A DNA stretch of 5,421 nt, taken from Planctomycetota bacterium. GTDB taxonomy: Bacteria; Planctomycetota; J058; JARGOJ01. Position numbers and translations under genes: made by a program. The stretch is taken from NCBI GenBank assembly GCA_029210225.1, contig JARGOJ010000030.1, forward strand, positions 17,223 to 22,643, given 5' to 3'. Each line of letters starts with the position of its first letter. The stretch's first letter is position 1. This document shows, piece after piece, positions 1 to 3,875 of this stretch. Under the pieces are notes generated by a model. The model was not told the origin of the DNA. It was given only the letters and a program-made list of their open reading frames with translations, and made no database searches.

Positions 1-412
1 CTCTTTTTTGTTTGCCAGCGCCTTTTCCCTTGCCCTTCCCCCATTTTTTCATTTGATCTTCCCAGGGATGGCGGCCGCCTGTTTTTTCGCGCCAAATTTG
101 AATGGCTTTAGTCTTACTCATTGTGCCGTTTTTGACAGCATCCCGGAGCTGTTGCCCGAGTATCTCTTTTTGATCTTCTTTCTCTGAACTTCTTGAGTCA
201 TTCTTCGGCTTCTTTGCAGGGCCGTTCTCTTGAGCTTTCTTTTTAAGAGAGTCCTTTGACTTGACCATCAATTTAAGACGGCTTGAATTGGAGTTCTTCT
301 TTGTTTCTCTACGGTCTTGGCCTGACTGACCATTTTCCTTTGGCCACAGAAAAAGGGTCAGTCCGATGATCACACCAAATCCGATGGCCGTACCAAGTAT
401 CCTACTTTTCAT
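1..412 (-). CDS. N-terminally membrane-anchored, lysine-rich protein (partial, runs off left edge)
   Basis: An open frame of 137 codons starts at the ATG at 412 and reaches the window edge with no stop. AAGGA lies 7 nt upstream of the ATG, a convincing ribosome binding site. Residues 6-23 (LGTAIGFGVIIGLTLFLW) form one hydrophobic helix, probably an uncleaved signal anchor. The rest is very hydrophilic and rich in Lys, Ser, Asn and Gln (residues 25-82). It is followed by a short helical motif at about 85-110 (LGQQLRDAVKNGTMSKTKAI) and a K/G-rich stretch at 121-137 (KKWGKGKGKGAGKQKR). The 'LR-AV--G-MSK-KA---W' motif recalls short helical repeats seen in Planctomycetota and Verrucomicrobiota proteins, by impression only. 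The basic tail suggests electrostatic binding to nucleic acid or an acidic surface. Function is unknown. The K/G-rich run may be near the true C-terminus. Confidence 0.75.
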   Translation of the reverse strand, partial: MKSRILGTAIGFGVIIGLTLFLWPKENGQSGQDRRETKKNSNSSRLKLMVKSKDSLKKKAQENGPAKKPKNDSRSSEKEDQKEILGQQLRDAVKNGTMSKTKAIQIWREKTGGRHPWEDQMKKWGKGKGKGAGKQKR

Positions 413-431
413 TGTTGTTTCCTTCTTGGCC

Positions 432-460
432 GTTATTCTCACTTGAAACCCGAATTTCAA
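432..460 (-). promoter_or_regulatory. Candidate sigma70-like promoter for the left-edge gene
   Basis: On the minus strand, TTGAAA (455-460; 5/6 to TTGACA) is followed after 17 nt by AATAAC (432-437; 4/6 to TATAAT). The expected transcript start is near 425, leaving a leader of about 13 nt that still contains the ribosome binding site of the gene starting at 412. The -35 box and spacer fall inside an inverted repeat (438-473), which could serve as an operator. The assignment rests on consensus matching only. Confidence 0.35.
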
Positions 461-473
461 TAGTTTCAATGAG
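438..473. repeat. Imperfect inverted repeat upstream of the left-edge gene
   Basis: CTCACTTGAAAC (438-449) pairs with GTTTCAATGAG (463-473). This gives 11 base pairs with one bulged C at 442 and a 13-nt loop. A second, overlapping dyad (TTGAAA 443-448 with TTTCAA 455-460) shares one arm. There is no T-run on either side, so this is not a standard intrinsic terminator. Its position across the proposed -35/spacer and 26 nt from the ATG at 412 fits an operator or a leader structure. Confidence 0.45.
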
Positions 474-701
474 CCAGGTGGGGCAGTCTATCTTCCCAGA
501 AGAATGCAGCGTCTTCCTCAATGATTGGAGAGCCTATCACAAAAATACCTAGATTTCTCTCATAGCTTGCTTGCTGTGTTGCGAATGGCGTGACCGACGT
601 TGTTTGCGAAGCTGGAATGTCTGTCCTCTTTTGTCGCCCTACGAACTTTGTTAATGTCTCTTCACTCTCCATAGAAACCGGATTAACAGCGGGGGACACG
701 A

Positions 702-1217
702 ATGTCGTCCAAGCGCGAGAAAAAGAAGAAGTTCTCTGTCATGCTATGCAAGACCGACTTCGATGGACGTATTCTCGAAGTAAAGGGTCGCATCGGCCTC
801 GTCGCCCTCATTTTATTGTTGTTTTCTGTGGGACTTGGCTATTTCATTGTGGTCGGGGATATACCAATTTTCGTTCGAGTCATGATGAGCGTGGGGGTAT
901 TAATCACGGGTTATGGATTTATTGACGTTGTCTTCGCCGAGTGTTACTTGAACTATGATTGCGAGTCCACGATTCTCACCGCACGCCGGGGCAACCTCTT
1001 TAGCAAGGCGAGCTATGAGGGCTTAGCTGAAGGACGGCTCACGGTCACTCGTGTCCACGCCTCGAAGAGCAAGAGCAATATTCAATATTATACGCTCGTT
1101 GCGTCAGTCAAACTCGACGACGCGATTATTAATTACCCATTGGAATCCCTGAGTCTGACCGCCGAGTCGTCCGAGGCGAAGATTGGAGAGTGGGAAGAGA
1201 AGCTCAACTTAAACTGA
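702..1217 (+). CDS. Hypothetical two-helix membrane protein with beta-rich C-terminal domain
   Basis: The product is 171 aa. The start is supported by a purine run GGGGGA (691-696) 5 nt before the ATG. Residues 1-10 include a basic cluster (KREKKKK), expected to stay cytoplasmic. Two hydrophobic helices follow at about 31-51 and 55-79, joined by a very short turn, so both ends should face the cytoplasm. Residues 80-153 have alternating polar/hydrophobic spacing typical of beta strands, including a phrase LTARRGNLFSKASYEGL (92-108). This arrangement resembles small bacterial membrane proteins with a PH-like or similar beta-sandwich tail, but I cannot assign a family. The C-terminus (154-171) is a charged helix. 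The gene converges on the MarR-like gene with only 14 bp between stop codons and no room for a terminator hairpin. Function is unknown. Confidence 0.8.
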   Translation: MSSKREKKKKFSVMLCKTDFDGRILEVKGRIGLVALILLLFSVGLGYFIVVGDIPIFVRVMMSVGVLITGYGFIDVVFAECYLNYDCESTILTARRGNLFSKASYEGLAEGRLTVTRVHASKSKSNIQYYTLVASVKLDDAIINYPLESLSLTAESSEAKIGEWEEKLNLN

Positions 1218-1231
1218 ATACTCATTCTCTT

Positions 1232-1786
1232 CTAAACCGCTGCGATCTCGTGTTCTCGACATATCTTTGTTGAATCGCTCTCGGACAGCGCCTCTTTGGT
1301 CAGGCCGCAAAGCTGCTTGGATCCATCTTTCTCGAAGAAGCGGCAGGTCTTGCAGAGTCCGAAGCTCTTGAACTGATTCCCTCGTTGGAGAGCCCGCAGC
1401 GCGAGCTCCAAGCCATCTTCAATCTTGTTCAAATTCGAGATGTCGGTCCCTTCAAAACACGGGGCTGGGTAACTCTCTTCGACAACGCTTCTGCCTTGGG
1501 CGGTCAACACGCAGTGAGTGACGCGGCCATCCTTGGAGTCGCGGATCTTGCTCACAAACTCTCGCGTCACAAGCGCTTTGAGGGTTTGGCTCATGGTCCC
1601 CTTCGTCACGGCGAAATAATCCGTCATGGCCAAGAGCGTGTCGCTGTAACGATTGGCCATTCCTAGATAGATGAGGGCTTCCAGCTGAATGAGCTTCAGG
1701 CCGTTCGCCGTGGCCCTCGATCGGAGCTCTGCTCGGAAGAGGGACGAGAGGCGCTCAGTTAACTGATGAAGGCGATGGGTCGACAT
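1232..1786 (-). CDS. MarR-family transcriptional regulator with C-terminal four-cysteine domain
   Basis: The product is 184 aa from the ATG at 1786, which has a GGGA purine run just upstream. A GTG at 1795 is possible but has no ribosome binding site. Residues about 1-100 follow the MarR winged-helix plan: an N-terminal dimerisation helix, a recognition region FAVTKGTMSQTLKALVTREF (58-77), then a wing with the family hallmark RDSKDGRVTHCVLT (82-95, the 'D-RD-R---LT' motif). MarR proteins act as dimers on palindromic operators and usually repress neighbouring divergent genes. At 184 aa the protein exceeds the typical 140-150 because of an extra tail. The tail has Cys145-x2-Cys148-x11-Cys160-x15-Cys176 in the phrases GLCKTCRFFEKDG, QLCGLTKEAL and ICREHE. 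This spacing suggests a zinc or iron-sulfur site or redox-active thiols. Two more cysteines lie at 92 and 110. The gene is divergent from the CPVC protein at 1961, its likely target. MarR membership is firm; the tail's ligand is inferred. Confidence 0.92.
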   Translation of the reverse strand: MSTHRLHQLTERLSSLFRAELRSRATANGLKLIQLEALIYLGMANRYSDTLLAMTDYFAVTKGTMSQTLKALVTREFVSKIRDSKDGRVTHCVLTAQGRSVVEESYPAPCFEGTDISNLNKIEDGLELALRALQRGNQFKSFGLCKTCRFFEKDGSKQLCGLTKEALSESDSTKICREHEIAAV

Positions 1787-1822
1787 TTTTCCCACTCGAT
1801 GAATAGTGATCCTGAAAAAATA

Positions 1823-1851
1823 ATAGTAAAGACTCGAAACTATCTTGACAA
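1823..1851 (-). promoter_or_regulatory. Candidate sigma70 promoter for the MarR-like gene
   Basis: On the minus strand, TTGTCA (1846-1851; 5/6) and TACTAT (1823-1828; 4/6) are separated by exactly 17 nt. The expected start is near 1816, giving a leader of about 30 nt. The -35 box overlaps the oppositely oriented TTGACA of the CPVC gene promoter by five bases, so polymerase could occupy only one at a time. The first 20-bp repeat covers the spacer and -35, implying that the regulator would also control itself. Confidence 0.55.
1831..1850 (+). repeat. 20-bp direct repeat, copy 1 (candidate regulator-binding site)
   Basis: GACTCGAAACTATCTTGACA matches copy 2 (1883-1902) at 17 of 20 positions. 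Copy 1 covers the shared -35 region of both divergent promoters. The flanking CTTGACAAG (1844-1852) is a short perfect dyad around the central A. Position and conservation suggest an operator for the adjacent MarR-like protein; binding is inferred. Confidence 0.55.
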
Positions 1852-1873
1852 GCAGATTGCTATCGAATACTCT
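1845..1873 (+). promoter_or_regulatory. Candidate sigma70 promoter for the CPVC thioredoxin-like gene
   Basis: A perfect TTGACA -35 box (1845-1850) is followed after 17 nt by TACTCT (1868-1873; 3/6 to TATAAT). The strong -35 with a poor -10 is typical of regulated promoters. The predicted start near 1880 leaves an 80-nt leader and places repeat copy 2 at about +3 to +22, where a bound repressor would block clearance. Confidence 0.5.
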
Positions 1874-1882
1874 TTTTGTATC

Positions 1883-1902
1883 GAGTCGAAACTAACTTGC
1901 CA
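1883..1902 (+). repeat. 20-bp direct repeat, copy 2 (candidate regulator-binding site)
   Basis: GAGTCGAAACTAACTTGCCA is 17/20 identical to copy 1, which lies 52 bp upstream. That spacing is close to five turns of B-DNA, so proteins bound to both copies would sit on the same helix face. It lies just downstream of the predicted start of the CPVC gene transcript. Confidence 0.55.
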
Positions 1903-1960
1903 CGCAGTGTTGGTGAGGACGTTTGACGAAGTCTCATCCTCAATTTAGTAGGAGTGAACC

Positions 1961-2197
1961 ATGTCTCAAAAAGTCACCTTTTATCATGCAGGCTGCCCCG
2001 TTTGCGTCGCCGCAGAGAACAAGCTCGTCGATCTAGTCGACACGAAGAGGTTTGAAGTCGAGCTTGTCCATCTTGGCGCAGACAAAGGTCGAATTGCCGA
2101 AGCGGAAGGCTTTGGTGTGAAGTCAGTCCCGGCCCTCGTGATGGACGGGACCGCCTTGCATATCAACTTTGGCGCAGATATCGCCGCATTGAAGTGA
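1961..2197 (+). CDS. Small thioredoxin/glutaredoxin-fold protein with CPVC active site
   Basis: The product is 78 aa. AGGAG (1950-1954) sits 6 nt before the ATG, a strong ribosome binding site. The sequence follows a minimal thioredoxin fold: a first strand KVTFYHA (4-10), the redox motif Cys12-Pro-Val-Cys15 at the start of helix 1, a second strand FEVELVHLG (31-39), and then GVKSVPALVMDG (52-63). Pro57 in that last phrase is the cis-proline that faces the active site. The ending HINFGADIAALK closes the fold. Both active cysteines are present, so a dithiol mechanism (disulfide reduction or exchange, or thiol-metal handling) is possible. There is no signal peptide, so it should be cytoplasmic. 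The length matches NrdH/glutaredoxin-size proteins, though CPVC differs from the usual CPYC. The gene is divergent from the Cys-rich MarR-like regulator and is followed by an intrinsic terminator, so it is probably monocistronic. The physiological partner is unknown. Confidence 0.88.
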   Translation: MSQKVTFYHAGCPVCVAAENKLVDLVDTKRFEVELVHLGADKGRIAEAEGFGVKSVPALVMDGTALHINFGADIAALK

Positions 2198-2248
2198 TGA
2201 TGCTCCCAAGGTCCATGCAAAGGATCCCACGGCTCACCCCATTGGAAA

Positions 2249-2278
2249 GGGCTGTCTCACTGTGTTGCGAGACAGCCC
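2249..2278. terminator. Strong hairpin terminator between convergent genes
   Basis: GGGCTGTCTC (2249-2258) and GAGACAGCCC (2269-2278) form a perfect 10-bp GC-rich stem with a 10-nt loop. On the plus strand it is followed by a T-rich but interrupted tail (CGTTCCTATTCTCTT), and on the minus strand by TTT. It lies 52 bp after the CPVC gene and 39 bp after the VOC gene on the other strand, so it probably ends both transcripts. Confidence 0.8.
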
Positions 2279-2316
2279 CGTTCCTATTCTCTTGTCGGAT
2301 CCATAGTTGTCTTGTA

Positions 2317-2700
2317 TTAGCCTTGGTAGAGTCCCGCGACAGCGCCGGAAGGATCTTTGATCACGCAGAACTTGTGCTCTCCCATCTCTCGCGGGCCGTC
2401 AACGATCTCTCCACCGTTTTCAACACAGAGTTTCGCGCTCGCTTCAACGTCCTCAACCGTAATATAGATGAGCCATTGGGCTGGCACATTGGCGTTGCTT
2501 CCTCGGGCGTGACAAATTCCAGCAACCGTGTCGTTGGTCCCAGACTTGTTCATCATGAAGTCGTTATAGCCGCCCATATCATGATTCGCGGAATCCCATC
2601 CGACCACTTTTGAGTAAAAGTCCTTCACCTCCTCGGCGTTCTCCACGGTTAGGTCGCGCCAACTAATCGAACCAAGCTTTGTTTTCTTTTCTTCGGACAT
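2317..2700 (-). CDS. VOC-superfamily (glyoxalase/bleomycin-resistance-like) protein
   Basis: The product is 127 aa, the usual size of a single VOC module with two beta-alpha-beta-beta-beta units. The ATG at 2700 is preceded by GGGGAG with a short spacer. Unit 1 begins SISWRDLTVENAEEVKDFYS (11-30) and continues KVVGW, the 'FY-KV-GW' signature. Unit 2 begins with the strand WLIYITVEDVEASAKLCVEN (76-95), and GGEIVDGPREMG and VIKDPSGAVAGLYQG close the fold. The 'W-(D/E)L-T' opening and 'DPSGA--GLYQ' ending match the subgroup of small VOC proteins often annotated as glyoxalase or bleomycin-resistance-like. Classical metalloenzymes carry His and Glu ligands at the first strand and the last. Here these positions appear to be Trp/Arg and Leu/Tyr, so a canonical metal site is doubtful. 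Substrate is unknown. The gene is monocistronic, ending at the hairpin 2249-2278. Confidence 0.88.
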   Translation of the reverse strand: MSEEKKTKLGSISWRDLTVENAEEVKDFYSKVVGWDSANHDMGGYNDFMMNKSGTNDTVAGICHARGSNANVPAQWLIYITVEDVEASAKLCVENGGEIVDGPREMGEHKFCVIKDPSGAVAGLYQG

Positions 2701-2753
2701 AGTCTCCCCATTTTCATTGCTGATAAAGGTTCATTGAAGTTTTGAAGCCTGTG

Positions 2754-2762
2754 ATCATAGCA
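2754..2762 (-). promoter_or_regulatory. Candidate extended -10 promoter for the VOC gene
   Basis: On the minus strand, TGCTATGAT combines a TGn extension with a 5/6 -10 hexamer, and the leader to the ATG at 2700 would be about 47 nt. No -35 box is recognisable (A-rich sequence there), which extended -10 promoters tolerate. Confidence 0.35.
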
Positions 2763-2763
2763 T

Positions 2764-2784
2764 TTCGCTGCGGCGAATTTTTTT
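2764..2784 (+). terminator. Weak terminator-like hairpin in a divergent intergenic region
   Basis: TTCGC (2764-2768) and GCGAA (2773-2777) form a 5-bp stem with a TGCG tetraloop, directly followed by seven T residues (2778-2784). The shape suits a plus-strand intrinsic terminator, but the stem is short and no plus-strand gene ends just upstream. It might stop antisense transcription through the VOC promoter, or be chance. Confidence 0.25.
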
Positions 2785-2925
2785 AGAAAAACACCCTCGG
2801 GCTCTAACAATACAAGCCGCCTCTGTCAGTCTCTACACTATGATAACTATTCGTGCAATCTCCTCTTTCGCCGTCGCCTCCATGTGGGGATTGACCGCAG
2901 TTTCAATTGTCCATGAACTCTATTT

Positions 2926-2930
2926 GAGGA
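2926..2930 (+). promoter_or_regulatory. Ribosome binding site deciding the ATP-grasp start
   Basis: GAGGA sits 8 nt before the GTG at 2939-2941, an ideal spacing. The upstream in-frame ATG codons at 2840 and 2882 have no purine-rich sequence before them. This site is the main reason for choosing the GTG. Confidence 0.7.
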
Positions 2931-2938
2931 CAGCGATC

Positions 2939-3847
2939 GTGAACCTGATCTTTTGCTCTGACCCACTGAACCCGAGAATGCCAGAGAGCCTATACATAGA
3001 CGAATATTCAGCTTGTCTGAACGCTGGGTTCAGGGTGAATCTCATTGATTTTGACGCGCTTGTATCAGGAGACATCCCCCGGGCATTGGGAAGCATCGCG
3101 ACGAAGTCAACGGCTCAACCCGCGATCTACCGAGGCTGGATGCTGACGCTCGCGCAATACGAAGCGCTCTACCAGGGACTCTTAGCCAAGGGAATAGGGC
3201 TCATGACCTCCCCCGGTCAATACGCCCACTGCCATCACTTCCCAAACGCGTACCCAATCATTGAAAACTGGAGTCCTCGGTCGATTTGGCTTGAGAAAGA
3301 AGGCGGTTTTAGCCCAGAACGGGTTGTTCATGCGTGCCGAGCTTTTGGTGAGAAGCCCATTGTCATTAAAGACTATGTGAAATCCCAGAAGCACTATTGG
3401 AAAGAGGCCTGCTTTGTTCCCTGCGCGAACGACTCAGAGGCCCTCGATAAAGTGATGCGTCGCTTTATTGAATTGCAAGGAGAGTCTCTCGCTGGAGGCC
3501 TAGTTTTTCGGGAGTTTGTGCCTCTGAAGGAGCTCGGTGTCCATCCCCAATCGGGGATGCCGATGTCCCGTGAATTCAGGATCTTCTTTTTTAACAGAGC
3601 GCCGATTTCTATCTTGAAGTATTGGGATGACGCCGCCGATCCTGAGCTGGGGCCTCCGAGAGACTTGTTTCTTGCTGTCGCCGCGCAAATTGACAGCGCT
3701 TTCTTCTCCATGGATGTTGCGCAGACTGTGGGCGGAGATTGGTTGATTCTAGAGATTGGGGACGGACAAGTCTCGGGCTTTTCCGAGGCGGTCGACCTTC
3801 CCTTGTTTTACTCAAAACTCGCCGCCGGCTTCGCAAAACGGGATTGA
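2939..3847 (+). CDS. ATP-grasp domain protein, R2K-clade-like
   Basis: The product is 302 aa from a GTG start. A longer reading from the ATG at 2840 adds 33 residues that lack a ribosome binding site and precede the natural first strand. The protein opens NLIFCSDPLNPRMPESLYID (2-21), a Rossmann-like pre-ATP-grasp segment ending near YRGWML (64-69). The ATP-grasp core follows. PIVIKDYVKS (140-149), a Lys-bearing nucleotide-binding strand, is followed by KEACFVPC. Then come GGLVFREFVPLKELG (186-200), SREFRIFFFNR (210-220) with two conserved-looking Arg, and MDVAQTVGGDWLILEIGDGQ (258-277), with acidic residues suited to Mg-ATP. These phrases match the R2K clade of ATP-grasp proteins as I recall it. 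ATP-grasp enzymes couple ATP to ligation of a carboxylate with an amine or thiol; this clade is thought to modify peptides or proteins. No partner or peptide gene is adjacent, so substrate is unknown. The gene converges on the MscS gene with a 28-bp gap. Confidence 0.85.
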   Translation: MNLIFCSDPLNPRMPESLYIDEYSACLNAGFRVNLIDFDALVSGDIPRALGSIATKSTAQPAIYRGWMLTLAQYEALYQGLLAKGIGLMTSPGQYAHCHHFPNAYPIIENWSPRSIWLEKEGGFSPERVVHACRAFGEKPIVIKDYVKSQKHYWKEACFVPCANDSEALDKVMRRFIELQGESLAGGLVFREFVPLKELGVHPQSGMPMSREFRIFFFNRAPISILKYWDDAADPELGPPRDLFLAVAAQIDSAFFSMDVAQTVGGDWLILEIGDGQVSGFSEAVDLPLFYSKLAAGFAKRD

Positions 3848-3875
3848 CTGAACGTCAACAATCACTCCCTTTGAA

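Larger units (their letters stand above)
413..701. other. Intergenic stretch between divergent genes
   Basis: This stretch separates the minus-strand gene starting at 412 from the plus-strand gene starting at 702. It holds the promoter and dyad listed separately. It also contains a minus-strand open frame (466-699, 77 codons from a GTG, or 68 from the ATG at 672). That frame's product ends FFWEDRLPHLAH and shows no recognisable domain. I saw no ribosome binding site before either start, and the GTG start would overlap the translation start region of the gene at 702. It could be a small real gene, but support is too thin to call. No strong promoter for the gene at 702 was found. Confidence 0.5.
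2701..2938. other. Divergent intergenic region between VOC and ATP-grasp genes
   Basis: Once the ATP-grasp start is moved to 2939, 238 bp carry no supported gene. The minus-strand extended -10 and the hairpin with T-run are listed separately. For the plus strand, TATGAT (2839-2844) is a good -10 hexamer, but no -35 lies at 16-18 nt. TTGACC (2891-2896) is a possible -35, but only the weak TGAACT lies 17 nt downstream. The ATP-grasp promoter is therefore undetermined. Confidence 0.5.

Noticed and set aside
466..699. Minus-strand 77-codon open frame
   Set aside because: It has no ribosome binding site at the GTG (699) or ATG (672). It overlaps the translation start region of the gene at 702 and shows no recognisable domain. 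A small real gene is not excluded.
590..925. Plus-strand 111-codon frame
   Set aside because: It overlaps the start of the membrane protein at 702 in another frame and has Arg/His/Cys-rich shadow-like composition.
1863..1878. Possible third copy of the intergenic repeat (TCGAATACT...TTG)
   Set aside because: Only the TCGAA core and scattered bases match, and the spacing differs from the other two copies.
1766..1948. Plus-strand 60-codon frame across the marR/CPVC intergenic region
   Set aside because: It begins inside the regulator gene on the opposite strand and runs through both promoters and repeats. No ribosome binding site was seen.
2194..2613. Plus-strand 139-codon frame
   Set aside because: It is antisense to the clearly recognisable VOC gene and spans the terminator hairpin.
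3844..3858. TTGAC/GTCAA mini-hairpin at the end of the ATP-grasp gene
   Set aside because: The stem is only 5 bp and AT-rich, it includes the stop codon, and no T-run follows directly. It is too weak to call a terminator.
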